From contig JADJYE010000018.1 in the NCBI GenBank assembly GCA_016719945.1, forward strand, positions 54,541 to 118,540: a DNA stretch of 64,000 nucleotides. The letters are read 5' to 3'. Shown here in pieces: positions 43,020-53,300 of the stretch. The translations under genes and the position numbers were made by a program. The notes under the pieces were generated by a model. It was not told the DNA's origin. It saw only the letters and a list, made by a program, of their open reading frames with translations, and ran no database searches. The DNA comes from Polyangiaceae bacterium. GTDB taxonomy: Bacteria; Myxococcota_A; Polyangia; Polyangiales; Polyangiaceae. The first letter of the stretch is position 1, and the number at the start of each line of letters is the position of its first letter.

Positions 43020-44093
43020 ATGAGAAACGCTCGCCTCGTCATCGCGCTCGCGATGCTGCTCGGGACCTCCTCAACAGCGACGTCGTTGTTCGCTCAGCCT
43101 GCACCCAAGGGTGACGTTCAGACCGATCGTGCGCGAGAGCTTCACAAGCAAGCGGACGAGCTGTTCTCGAAGCGCCAGTTCGACAAGGCAAGGGCCGCCT
43201 ACCTCGCTGCGTGGGCCCTCAAGAAGCACTGGCAGATCGCGGCGAGCTTGGGGGACACGGAGCTGCGGCTCGGGCTCCACCGCGACGCCGCAGAGCACCT
43301 CACCGCGATGATCGCGATGTACCCGCCCGACGAGGACAAGCAGACGCTGAGCGACGCGAAGGCGATGCTCGAGAAGGCGAAGGCGAAGATCGGCACGGTG
43401 ACGCTCGCCTCGAACGTCCAGGGTGCCGACGTCTCGGTGAACGGAACCGTGATCGGCAAGACCCCCTTGCGCGACCCCATCTACCTCGACCCCGGATCCC
43501 ACAACATCGAGGTGAAGAAGGTGGGCTTCGTCTCGAAGTCTCAAGCGGTCGTGTCCGGAGCGGGCAAAGCCGAGCGGATCGACGTAACGCTCGAGGCCGA
43601 GAACACCGGTGGTGCCCTGCCGCTTCCCGACCCCAAGAAGATCGGACCCCAGGACCCCAAGAAGGACAACGGGGGCAAGAACCCGGACCCGGATCCGGTG
43701 CCTCCCCCGAGTAGCGGAAAGAGCGTTCCCCTTCTCGTGACCGGGGGGATCCTCGCAGGTGCCGGCGTCGTGGTCGGGGCAACGTTGTTGGGCCTCGGAG
43801 CATCGCGTGCGAGCGAACGTGACGACATGGTCGCGTCCCTCGGAGGACCGTCCCCCTGCGGTGAGGGAACGCCCCACACCTCGGCGTGCGCCGAGATCAC
43901 CAGCCTCGACGACGACTACGTTGCTTTCTCTATCGGCGGCGGCGTTTCCCTCGGTGTAGGCGTCGCTCTCGGCATCGCGACACTGACCTACGGCCTCGTC
44001 CCCAGCGGCAAGAGCGACGACCAAGCTAGGGCCTTTGTTTTGCCAGTCGTAACCAAGGACACCGCCGGCATCCTCGTCGGCGGTGCATTCTGA
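43020..44093 (+). CDS. Exported TPR and PEGA-domain protein
   Basis: This 357-residue protein starts at ATG 43020 with a signal peptide (ARLVIALAMLLGTSSTATS, then LFAQ). A TPR-like region follows (KQADELFSKRQFDKARAAYL), with a later EAEHLTAM-type helix. A PEGA domain comes next (GTVTLASNVQGADVSVNG, then GSHNIEVKKVGFVS). A Pro/Asp-rich linker then leads to two hydrophobic segments (LLVTGGILAGAGVVVGAT and VSLGVGVALGIATLTYGLV). The layout matches the 9.3 kb PEGA lipoprotein, and the family is common in Myxococcota. It is probably anchored in the envelope. It sits in a run of envelope genes before the T6SS cargo. Confidence 0.65.
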   Translation: MRNARLVIALAMLLGTSSTATSLFAQPAPKGDVQTDRARELHKQADELFSKRQFDKARAAYLAAWALKKHWQIAASLGDTELRLGLHRDAAEHLTAMIAMYPPDEDKQTLSDAKAMLEKAKAKIGTVTLASNVQGADVSVNGTVIGKTPLRDPIYLDPGSHNIEVKKVGFVSKSQAVVSGAGKAERIDVTLEAENTGGALPLPDPKKIGPQDPKKDNGGKNPDPDPVPPPSSGKSVPLLVTGGILAGAGVVVGATLLGLGASRASERDDMVASLGGPSPCGEGTPHTSACAEITSLDDDYVAFSIGGGVSLGVGVALGIATLTYGLVPSGKSDDQARAFVLPVVTKDTAGILVGGAF

Positions 44094-44108
44094 CCTTTCG
44101 AGATCACC

Positions 44109-45716
44109 ATGCGTACTTCCCTCATCTTGCCGACCCTGATGCTTCTTGGTTCATCGACCGTCCTGGTTGCGACCGGATGCGGTGAACGATGCGAGCGCAT
44201 CGGCGCATGCACTCCCTACAGCGGAACCTTGGGAGGCGGCGGCGCGGGCGGCGACGGAGACGGTGGGGAGGGAGGTCTTGGGGGTGGTGGCCAAGGCGGT
44301 GACGGAGGAGGCGGCACGATCGATCCGGGCTGCATCCCGAGCATGTTGCCCACTGGCGAGTCGATCCCTGGTGAATGCGGGGTGTTCGTTGCGGCGGGCG
44401 CCACCGGTGCGGGCGCGAAGGACGATCCGACGAGCGATCTTGCCGCCGCGCTCGCCTCCGTTCCCGCCAACAAGGCGGTCTACATTTGCGGGACCGACAC
44501 CTTCACGGGAACGTTCACCGCTCAGGGTGGGCGCTCGATCTTTGGGGGGCTCGCATGCGGGGGGTGGACGTACGACGCTGCGTCGAGACCGAAGCTCATG
44601 GGGGTTGCTGACTCCCCGACGCTTACGGTTTCAGGACTTGGAGACACAAGAATCGAAGACCTGCTCGCGGAGAACCCGGACGCGAGTGCACCTGGTGCTT
44701 CGAGCATCGGCGTGCTCGTGAACGAGACCAGCGTCGGTCTCGCACGGTGCTCGGTGTCGGTCGGCTCTGGCGCCAAAGGCGCACCGGGTGACGCTTTCGC
44801 CATGCCCGCGCAGGCGGGCAGCATCGGCGTTCAGGGGACGCAAGGCTGCGAGGATGCGGCTGTCAATGTTGGTGGTGATGGCGGTGCGAACCTCGTGTGC
44901 ACCATGCAGAGCGGTGGTCTGGGGGGGAACGGCAGTAACGCCGGCACAGGAGGAGCGGGCAGTCCCGGAGATCCTTCGGGTACCGGCGGAGTCGCGGGGG
45001 TTGGACAAGGCGTTGCCGGTACGTGCGCGGGCGGCCCGGGCGACAATGGGTCCACAGGGAACCCTGGGCCGGCCGGAAGTGGATTGGGGGTTCTCGGGGC
45101 GTCCGGCTACTCGTCGGCGCCCGCCCCAACTGATGGATCGGTCGGCACGGCCGGCAAGGGTGGTGGTGGGGGTGGCGGTGCCTACCAGTGCGCGCCCGGC
45201 TCCGCTGGCCCGGGTGGCGGCGGGGGTGGAGCTGGCGGCTGCGGCGGAGCTGGTGGACGCGGTGGAGGCGGTGGCGGTGCAAGCTTCGCCCTGGCAGTCG
45301 TGAACGCCAACGTGGCTGTTGCTGCGACGCAGCTCAGTGCTGCGGCTGGCGGCAGTGGTGGTGATGGCGGCAACGGACAGCCGGGTGGTTCGGGTGGTCC
45401 TGGGGGTGCCGGGGGCGCACTCATGGGGAGCAACCCTAACGGCGCAGCTGGCTGCCCAGGAGGGTTGGGTGGACAAGGTGGTCGTGGAGGTGCCGGAGGC
45501 GGCGGCGTTGGGGGGCCCTCAGCAGCCGTCGCACGGTTTGGTGGGTCACTCACGGTCGATGACGGTTCCGACATGACTCCGGGCACGGCTGGCACGCCTG
45601 GGATCGGTGCAGACAACCTCGGGCAGGGAACTCCCGGACCCGACGGGGGCGCCGGCCAGAGCTGCGATGAGCTCGTCTTCGATGGAAGCGCGACCGGTAT
45701 GTGCCTCGAGCGCTAG
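44109..45716 (+). CDS. Glycine-rich lipoprotein (PGRS-like)
   Basis: This 535-residue protein has a lipoprotein signal (ILPTLMLLGSSTVLVATGC). A short domain of CGT-[DE]-type strands follows (AVYICGTDTFTGTFTAQGGR), then a very long Gly/Ala/Ser region built from tandem GG-x motifs, for example GGGGGGAYQCAPG and GGRGGGGGGASFAL. Similar proteins in Myxococcota form extracellular or adhesive glycine-rich surfaces, recalling mycobacterial PGRS sequences. No enzyme motif is seen. It lies immediately upstream of the T6SS adaptor-type gene. Confidence 0.6.
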   Translation: MRTSLILPTLMLLGSSTVLVATGCGERCERIGACTPYSGTLGGGGAGGDGDGGEGGLGGGGQGGDGGGGTIDPGCIPSMLPTGESIPGECGVFVAAGATGAGAKDDPTSDLAAALASVPANKAVYICGTDTFTGTFTAQGGRSIFGGLACGGWTYDAASRPKLMGVADSPTLTVSGLGDTRIEDLLAENPDASAPGASSIGVLVNETSVGLARCSVSVGSGAKGAPGDAFAMPAQAGSIGVQGTQGCEDAAVNVGGDGGANLVCTMQSGGLGGNGSNAGTGGAGSPGDPSGTGGVAGVGQGVAGTCAGGPGDNGSTGNPGPAGSGLGVLGASGYSSAPAPTDGSVGTAGKGGGGGGGAYQCAPGSAGPGGGGGGAGGCGGAGGRGGGGGGASFALAVVNANVAVAATQLSAAAGGSGGDGGNGQPGGSGGPGGAGGALMGSNPNGAAGCPGGLGGQGGRGGAGGGGVGGPSAAVARFGGSLTVDDGSDMTPGTAGTPGIGADNLGQGTPGPDGGAGQSCDELVFDGSATGMCLER

Positions 45717-45778
45717 TTTCGGTTTCTCGCGCAACTTTTCTCGATTGGAGGCCGCGTCGCGATGACGAGGTTGAGGGT

Positions 45779-46864
45779 ATGTCACGTCCTGATCCGGCAC
45801 TCGAACTTGAAGCACTCGCATCGGTACGCGCCGAGCTCGACGCTGGTACCGATCCGTTGGCGATCTTCGACGTCCTCGGAATCGCGCGCGAGGAGTTCGA
45901 CGGGATGGAGGAGATCCTCATGGCGAGCTTTGCCGAGGACACCGACACCGGCCGGACCGAGCGCATCGATCGCTACAAGGAAATCTACGACGCACGCCGG
46001 GCCGCGAAGGAGTCGCAGCGAGTTGGGATCCCAGAGGTCCCCGATCTGCTCTCGCCTCCCGAGTCCCCCCCTGACGAGAATCCGCTCGACCAGACCGCGC
46101 CTGCCGTCCAACTCGCTACGTTTCAGCTCGCGTCCCCCACTTCGCTCGATCCGGACGCGACCGCCCAGGTAGACGTTGCCAGCGTCCTTCGAGCGCTTCG
46201 CGATCGAGGACTTCCCTTCCACGACAGCGCTCCGAATGCCCAACCACCAGCGGCAGCTTCCCTGACGCCTGAGCCGAGCGGGGAGACGGTCATGGCCGAC
46301 GTGCGAGCGATTCGTGAAGGCGCGGCGCGTGCGATTCCCTTCGCAGCAACGGACGCCCCTGAAGAGACCGACCAGACCGCGGAGATCGACGTGCGCGTGC
46401 TTGCGTCGAAGTTGGGCTTGGGTGGCGTTCCCTTCGCGCCGCCAAGGGACGCAGCTGCTACTGCGGCTTCAGACGAGTCCCTTCCTCGGATCGAGGTGGA
46501 CCCCAAGGAGCGAACCGATACTGGGACCGCCGAGGTCGATCGTCGTTCGCTTCACCTGCCGCCGATCCCATTCGACTCGAAGTCTGCGGGACAGAAGAAA
46601 GGGTTCAGCGTCGCCGACCAAACGGATGACACCATCCCGGGAACGGCGCAGGGCGCCCTCCCCATCCTCCTCGAGCGCTGCGCCCTGGTCGTGGCGTCGA
46701 TGAACAGGTCTCAAGACCAAGACCAGGTCCTACGCGAGCACGGGTTCACTCCGGAGACTTGGAGCTTGGCCTCTCGCGAGGTGGCAGCCGCCTGCAACGC
46801 CGCCCCGGATCTCCGAGCACGATACGACCAACTCCTTGAAGAGGCCTCGAAGCATGTCCGCTGA
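45779..46864 (+). CDS. T6SS-associated protein with four short internal repeats
   Basis: This 361-residue protein starts at ATG 45779. It contains four copies of a motif of the form T-x-x-[VI]-D-x-x-x-L ending in PF: AQVDVASVLRALRDRGLPFH, TVMADVRAIREGAARAIPFA, AEIDVRVLASKLGLGGVPFA and AEVDRRSLHLPPIPFD. The rest is acidic and helical. Similar short repeats occur in accessory proteins of myxobacterial T6SS loci (recalled, not checked). It overlaps the VgrG start by 11 bases, so it probably acts with VgrG as an adaptor or loader. Confidence 0.55.
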   Translation: MSRPDPALELEALASVRAELDAGTDPLAIFDVLGIAREEFDGMEEILMASFAEDTDTGRTERIDRYKEIYDARRAAKESQRVGIPEVPDLLSPPESPPDENPLDQTAPAVQLATFQLASPTSLDPDATAQVDVASVLRALRDRGLPFHDSAPNAQPPAAASLTPEPSGETVMADVRAIREGAARAIPFAATDAPEETDQTAEIDVRVLASKLGLGGVPFAPPRDAAATAASDESLPRIEVDPKERTDTGTAEVDRRSLHLPPIPFDSKSAGQKKGFSVADQTDDTIPGTAQGALPILLERCALVVASMNRSQDQDQVLREHGFTPETWSLASREVAAACNAAPDLRARYDQLLEEASKHVR

Positions 46865-49235
46865 AGCTGCGCCGTACGAGTACGTGTTCCACTGGGAGGG
46901 CGGCGGGCCCGAGTGGTCTCACCTCCGCGTCGTCTCCTTTCACGTTCGGGACGCGATCAGCGAGCCCTACGAAGCGAAGCTCGTGGTTCACGCGCACGGG
47001 CAGGATCAGGAGGTGGATCCGGAGACCTTGGTCGGAGCGCTCGCGACCCTTCGGATCGCGACGCTGGCCGATCCAGCTATCCGGTGCGTGCACGGCCTCA
47101 TCGCCGAGGCTGCCGAGATTGGCTCGACTCGCTTCGGGATGCTCTACGAGGTTCTGCTCGTACCGCCCGTGATGCGTGCCATGCACCGGGCCCGCAGCCG
47201 CGTCTTCCTGCAGAAGACCACCAAGGAGATCCTCGAATCGGTCCTGACCGGCGACCCCAAAATGAAGGTCGAGGATCCGGAGCTCAAGGTACCGGGCTCT
47301 CTCACGGATGCGTTCAAGCCTCCCAAGGAGTGTCTAGCCTTCCGGCTCCAGGATCCGTCTCGCGTTGAGGACACGGCGACGCGCCCCTACTGTGTGCAGT
47401 ACAACGAGAGCGACCTCGCGTTCGTTCTGCGTCTCCTCGCGGAAGAAGGGATCGCAGTCCACTTCGAGCACCACGCCGAAGCCGTCGTGATGGTCCTCTC
47501 GGATTCGGACTCGGGACGAACCAAGCTCGACCCCTTCGATCCGATCGGCCCCGGGCAGCCCGGACGCCAGCTCGATCACGTGCGTCTCGGCAGGCGGCTT
47601 CGCGCCTCTCGCTTTCGGCTCGTGGACTTCAACTGGCAGAAGCCTGCGCTCGACATGAAGGTCGAGGCTAAGGTCGATGGCGACGACAACCTTGGGATCG
47701 ACGCCTATCCCGGTCTCTACCCCGACGAGCCGAAGCAAGGAGAGCTGCTCGCCAAGGCTCGGCTCGAGCGGCTCCAGACGGAAGCCCGGTTCGCCGAGGT
47801 CGTCACCACCTGTCGGCTCGTTGGCGCTGGATCGATCTTCGCGATGACGCACGGGACGTCCCGCTACGAGGGCGAGTACCTGGTCGCCAAGGCCGAGCTG
47901 ATCGGGCACGTCCCCGGCGAGCTTGCAGGCGGCGAGCTCCTGCCAGTGCTACGCCGGACCGACGACCGCCCGTTCGTCGCCAAGCTCGAATGTGTCCGTC
48001 GCGGAACCGCCGACAGCCCGGACGAGTCGAAATACAGGCCGCCGCTCCAGCCCAAGCCGCGCGTGCTCGGCTCGCAGACCGCGATCGTCACGGCGGAGCC
48101 TTCCAACAAGGACGTCGAGATCCACGTCGGCGGACCAGAGGGGAACGAGAACGGTTGTGTGCGTCTCAGGTTCCACTGGGATCTCGAAACGGAGCGGCAC
48201 GACAAGGAGCCCACCTCGTGTTGGGTCCGCGTCTCCCAGGCCTTCGCCGGTGCGGGAGGTGGCGCGCTCGCGCATCCGCGCGTTGGAACCGAGGTCATCG
48301 TGGAGTACATCGACGGCGATCCCGATCGACCGATCGTCGTCGGCCGCGTCTACAACGGCCAGCAGCCCGCCCCTGCGAAAGCCAAGGGTGCGGCGACGAT
48401 CACCACCCTGAAGAGCATGTCGTCGCCAGGCGGGAAGGTTTCGAACGAGCTGTCGTTCGACGACACCGCGGGCGAAGAGAAGGTGAGCCTCAACGCCGGT
48501 AAGGACTGGAACTCCACGGTCGGGAACAACCGAACCGAGACGATCCAGAACGACTCGAAGTCCTCGGTCATGGCGAACCGCAACGAGGACACCACCTCGG
48601 ACCGCACGACGACCGTCGGCGGCAACAACTCGGAGACCGTGAGCGGCGACGAGAAGGTGACCGTCGGCGGCAATCAGGAAGTGTCGGTCGGAGGCGATCA
48701 AAAGGAGAGCGTCGGGGCGAACCAGACCATCGGGGTCGGGGCGGACCGTTCGCTTTCTGTGGGCGCCTCCCAAACGATCTCCGTGAGCGCCTCCAACAGC
48801 GTGAACGTCGGAGCCGCCGAGACCTACACCGTGGGCGCCGCGCAAGATGTCACGGTCGGCGCGGCAAAGACGGAGGTGATCGGTGCGGCGTACGATCTCA
48901 CCGTCGCAGCCGCGATGACCGTCACCGCCGGAGCACCTCACACCCTCAACGCGCCGGTCGATACGACGAACGCGCCGACGCACGCGATCAACTCGGTGAC
49001 CACGGCGATCAACGCCGCCGCCAAGGCGGCCGTGCAGTCCGCTCTCATCGAGCTGATGGCGAGCGGCGCCCTGACGCTTCAGGGAGCGACGGTCGCGGTC
49101 AGCGGCTCAGGCGAGGTCACGATCTCCGGACCGAGCGTCTCGATCAAGGGCGACAGCGTATCGATCGAGGGCGGGTCGGTGAAGATCGCCGGTGGCACGA
49201 CGGACATCACCGGCGGCGTGGTGAAGGTGAACTAA
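46854..49235 (+). CDS. vgrG: VgrG-type T6SS spike protein
   Basis: This 793-residue protein has the gp27-like N-terminal part (GPEWSHLRVVSFHVRDAISE, about 20-100), the gp5-like OB region (NENGCVRLRFHWDLETERHD) and a C-terminal beta-helix. In the beta-helix, VG and VS repeats run through NQEVSVGGDQKESVGANQ to GAAKTEVIGAAYDLT. It starts inside the preceding gene. The C-terminus is a plain beta-helix with no extra effector domain, so it probably delivers cargo through the downstream TPR adaptor and PAAR-RHS protein. Confidence 0.85.
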   Translation: MSAEAAPYEYVFHWEGGGPEWSHLRVVSFHVRDAISEPYEAKLVVHAHGQDQEVDPETLVGALATLRIATLADPAIRCVHGLIAEAAEIGSTRFGMLYEVLLVPPVMRAMHRARSRVFLQKTTKEILESVLTGDPKMKVEDPELKVPGSLTDAFKPPKECLAFRLQDPSRVEDTATRPYCVQYNESDLAFVLRLLAEEGIAVHFEHHAEAVVMVLSDSDSGRTKLDPFDPIGPGQPGRQLDHVRLGRRLRASRFRLVDFNWQKPALDMKVEAKVDGDDNLGIDAYPGLYPDEPKQGELLAKARLERLQTEARFAEVVTTCRLVGAGSIFAMTHGTSRYEGEYLVAKAELIGHVPGELAGGELLPVLRRTDDRPFVAKLECVRRGTADSPDESKYRPPLQPKPRVLGSQTAIVTAEPSNKDVEIHVGGPEGNENGCVRLRFHWDLETERHDKEPTSCWVRVSQAFAGAGGGALAHPRVGTEVIVEYIDGDPDRPIVVGRVYNGQQPAPAKAKGAATITTLKSMSSPGGKVSNELSFDDTAGEEKVSLNAGKDWNSTVGNNRTETIQNDSKSSVMANRNEDTTSDRTTTVGGNNSETVSGDEKVTVGGNQEVSVGGDQKESVGANQTIGVGADRSLSVGASQTISVSASNSVNVGAAETYTVGAAQDVTVGAAKTEVIGAAYDLTVAAAMTVTAGAPHTLNAPVDTTNAPTHAINSVTTAINAAAKAAVQSALIELMASGALTLQGATVAVSGSGEVTISGPSVSIKGDSVSIEGGSVKIAGGTTDITGGVVKVN

Positions 49236-50380
49236 TGGATCCTCTCACGCTCGCCGCGAACCGTTTTCTTCGTGAGCACGAGACCGCATGGTCACCCCCT
49301 CCCGAGGTGCTCGTCCCCAAAGTGTTGCGCCTCAAGGCTGGGGAGGCGCATCGAGGGGATATTCTCAAATCGCTCCGTCTTCTGGAGTGGCAGCCGGAGT
49401 GCCGCCGGCCGATCGCCATCGTCGAGGTGCCGTTCTCCGACCCGACGACGTACGCGCGAATCGTGCTGTCGGCCGTCCGGGATGACGTCTCCAAGGTCGA
49501 AGGTGGACTGCGCGAGGAGGACCTCACGCTCGGGCAGGTCCCGCCACCCCTGCATGAGCGAGGGATCGGCCCCTTCGTTGCGGAGCTCGAGTCGCTCGCG
49601 GCGGCCGTGGCCAGGGTGCTCGACGGCCTGGTCGTCGTCCTCGCGCCTCGCACCGTCGCTTCGCCCACGTCGTTCGCTTCGTTCGTCGAAGGCGTCGTTG
49701 CAGCCCGAACCGGGACCGCCGCCCTGCGACTCGACGTGCTCGCGTGCAATTGCCCCGGGCTCGATGAGGTGCCTTCCGCCGAGGCTCGTTTCGACGTCGA
49801 TGAAGGTGAGCTATTTCGGTACCTGCGGGACATGGGCGCGAAGTCGTCGGCGGGGCCCAAGGACGACGGGCCGTCGCTTTCCGCGGAGCAGCGCAAACAA
49901 ATCGAAGCCGAGCTGGGGCAACCCATCGTCTCACTCGACGCCGGACGAACGCTGAAGCGTCTCCTGATGGATGGTGGAAAGGCTCTTCACGATGGCCGTC
50001 CCAAGGAGGCCGTCCGAAAGTATCGAGCCGCACGGTCACTCACCGAAGCGACCGGGCTGAAGAAGGAACGGCTCGCCACGACGATGGCGTTGGGTACGGC
50101 CTACGCCACCCTTCAGAACTATCGGGGGGCACAAGCGTCCTTCGAGCGTGCACGTCGCCAGGCCGCAGACATCGAGCGCCCCGATCTGGAGGCGCAGGCG
50201 CTGTTCGGGCTCGGGTTCGTCTACATGCTCGAGAAGCGGTACCGAGAAGCTGGAGCAATCTACCAAGCGATCGCGTCCAGCGTGCCCGACGACTCGCCCC
50301 TCAAGAGGGAAGCGCTCCGCTTGGTGGAAGCCGCGAAGCGCGGAGACTTCTCCTACGGCACGAGCGAGGTGGCGCCGTGA
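49235..50380 (+). CDS. TPR adaptor between VgrG and the RHS effector
   Basis: This 381-residue protein starts at the VgrG stop (TAATGG). Its N-terminal half is mixed alpha/beta with AIVEVPFSDPTTYARIVLSA and VLAPRTVASPTSFASFV. Its C-terminal half has tetratricopeptide-like helices (GRPKEAVRKYRAARSLTEAT and EAQALFGLGFVYMLEKRYRE). Tight linkage on both sides fits an effector-loading adaptor or chaperone. It resembles no DUF4123 or DUF1795 adaptor by eye, so it may be a distinct adaptor class. Confidence 0.6.
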   Translation: MDPLTLAANRFLREHETAWSPPPEVLVPKVLRLKAGEAHRGDILKSLRLLEWQPECRRPIAIVEVPFSDPTTYARIVLSAVRDDVSKVEGGLREEDLTLGQVPPPLHERGIGPFVAELESLAAAVARVLDGLVVVLAPRTVASPTSFASFVEGVVAARTGTAALRLDVLACNCPGLDEVPSAEARFDVDEGELFRYLRDMGAKSSAGPKDDGPSLSAEQRKQIEAELGQPIVSLDAGRTLKRLLMDGGKALHDGRPKEAVRKYRAARSLTEATGLKKERLATTMALGTAYATLQNYRGAQASFERARRQAADIERPDLEAQALFGLGFVYMLEKRYREAGAIYQAIASSVPDDSPLKREALRLVEAAKRGDFSYGTSEVAP

Positions 50381-53300
50381 TCGCCGCGAAGTTTGGGGAC
50401 CCGGTCGTAGGGATCGACTGCCACATGGTCATGGTGCCGAGCCCGGCCGGTCCGGTTCCGACGCCGCTACCGCACCCGTTCGTAGGCGTGGTCTTCGATC
50501 CGATCGGTGCTGCGGTCGGCGCGGCGATGGGCGCGGTGTTCGGTGGCGGCGGCCCCGTGATCGTCAACGGCATGCCCACCGGCAACACCGGCACCGAGGT
50601 GAAGAACATCCCCCACATCCCGACGCCTCCAGGTATCTCCCCCGCGCCGAACGACGCGCCGCCGGGAAACGAGGGGACGCTCGTCACGGGCTCGAAGACC
50701 GTGGACTTCGCCGGCTCGAGCCAAAGCCGCACGCTCAGCATGGTCATGAGCTGCAACTTCCCGCTGAATCTGCCGACCAGCATCTGTGAAGCGGTGCCGA
50801 TGGGCGCCCCCGTCCTCATCGGCGGTCCCGAGGCCGTGGACTTCGCGGCAGCGGCAACCCAAGGCATCCGCACGAAGTGGGCGAGCGGGAAGCTCCACAA
50901 GCTGACGAAGGCGACCAAGGGATCGAAACGCAGCAAGGTCATCTGCTTCCTCACCGGCCATCCGGTGGACGTGATGACCGGCGAGCTCATCGCCGAAGCG
51001 ATCGATGCCGAGCTCCCCGGGACGATTCCCCTCATCTTCGAGCGCAACTACCGGAGCCGCGAGACCGAGTCGCTTCTTTTGGGTCCCGGCTGGTACCACT
51101 TCTTCGACGCCTACGTGGAGCCCACGAAGACCTCGACGAGGGTCCGTCTCCCGGATGGTCGGCCCGCCGAGCACCCGCCGCTGAAGATCGGCGAGAGCTA
51201 CTTCCACGCGCCCGACCGCTACACGATCAGTCGAGAGCACGACTCGTTTCGGTTGAGCGTCCCCGATGGGCTCACCTACGTCTTCAAGCCCACGGAGCCC
51301 GCGAACGGCGGCGCCGTCAGACACCGCCTCGTCGAGATCCGCGATCGGGCTCGCAACGTCATCACCCTGACCTGGAAGGGCCGCTACGTCTCGACCATCA
51401 TCGACACGGCGGGCCGCGAGATCGCCTGCCGTTACACCAGGGAGGGCAAGCTCGAAAGGCTCGTGCTCGTGCACGACAAGGCCGAGCTGCTCCTGGCCCG
51501 ATATGCCTACGGCGCCGACGGCCACCTCGCCGAAGTGAGCGATCCCTTGGATCACTCGATGCGGTACGCCTACACCGGTGGGCTCATGGTGCGCGAGGTC
51601 CACAAGGGCGGGCTCACCTTCCATTTCGAGTGGGACTGGGAGCACACGGAAGGCTGGTGCATCCGAACATGGGGAGACGCCGGGGACAGCGACGGCTCCT
51701 GCATGGACCTGGCTCCCGGCGGTAGGGCGCCGAAGGCGATCTACGACCGACGGCTCACGTACGACAAGCACCGGCGTCGCACGATGGTTCACGACGGACG
51801 CGGCGGCATCTCGTACTACGAAGGCAACGCGCTCGATCTCGTCGAGAAGGAGATCGACGCCACGGGCCGCACCACCAAGTACGAGTGGGACGAGCACGCC
51901 TGGAAGACGGCGGAGGAAAACCACGCGGGCGAGCGCTTCGAGTGGACGTATGACGCGCGGGGAAACCGGACCCTGGAACTGGATCCCCTGGGCCAGGTGA
52001 CCCGTTGGACCTACGACGATCTCGACCGCGTCCGCTCCGTCACGACCCCAAAGGGTGGAGTCTTCGAGGTCGAGTACGACCACACCTCGCAGCCGGCGGT
52101 GGTGAAGCGACCGGATGGAACGGCGACGCTCTACACCCGCGACAACTTCGGTCGTCTCCTCCGCGCAGACGACCCCATGGGCCGCAGCACCCGATTCCTG
52201 TGGAGCGCCTTCCACACGCTGACCGAAGCGACGGATCCGGAGGGACGGACGACATCGTTCGACTACGACGTGTACGGGCGTCTCACGGCCGCGAAGGACC
52301 CGTTGGGCCGAACCCTTCAAATCGTCCGCGATGCTGCTGGACAACCCACATTGGTCAAGCTCCCCGATGGTGAAGAGCTGTCCCTTCGCTACGACGCCGA
52401 GGGCAACGTCGTCGAGCAGGTGGACGCGCGAGGCCGGAAGACCCGGATGCGCTACGCCGGCATGGGCGAGCTCGTCGAGCACATCGATCCCATGGGTCAC
52501 CGCGTTCGCCTTCGCTACGACGAAGAGCTCGACCTCGTGGCCGTCGAGAACCAGGCCGGCGACCTCTACACCTTCGCGCTCGATCGCTGTGGGCGCGTGA
52601 CGCACGAGAGGACGTTCTCGGGTACGAAGCGCATGTTCACGCACGACAAGGCTGGGCGAACCATCCAGGTGTTGAGCGGCGCCTACCGCCTCACCAAATT
52701 CGATCGCGACGCTCTGGGCCGGATCATCAAGCAGACCTCCCAAGGTGGGAACCCTAGCGTCCTCGCCAGGCCGACGGAGGAGACGTTCGCGTACGACGAG
52801 CTCGGCGTGCTGGTCGCCGCGCGTACGCCCGACGTGGATCTCTACCTCGAACGCGATCTCCTCGGACGCGTCCTCCGTGAGCACGAGATCGTGAAGGCCA
52901 CCGCCCTCGATGCGTCGGTCGAGTCCCGCTACGATGCCGCCGGGCTCCGCGTCGAGCGCACCACCAACTTCGCGCACAAGGCCGAGTACACCTGGAACGA
53001 CGCCGGGGAGCTGGTTGCCGTCCGAGCCGGGCTCGACCTCGACCGCTTCGCTCTTCCAATCAAGCGCGCGTTGCCGCAGGCAGCGATGGGCTCGTTCGAC
53101 ATCAAGATCGCACGCGATGCCCTTGGCCAGGAGCTGGCTCGACGGCTCCCCGGTGGGGTCGTCTCCACGTGGACGCGCGATACTTGGGGACGAGCGACCG
53201 AACAGCGCGTTCTGACAGGAGCCTCGACCCAGACGGCTGGACGCGACGTCACGCGCAGAACCTACGCTTGGGCCTCGGCCGAAGAGATCGCTTCCATCAC

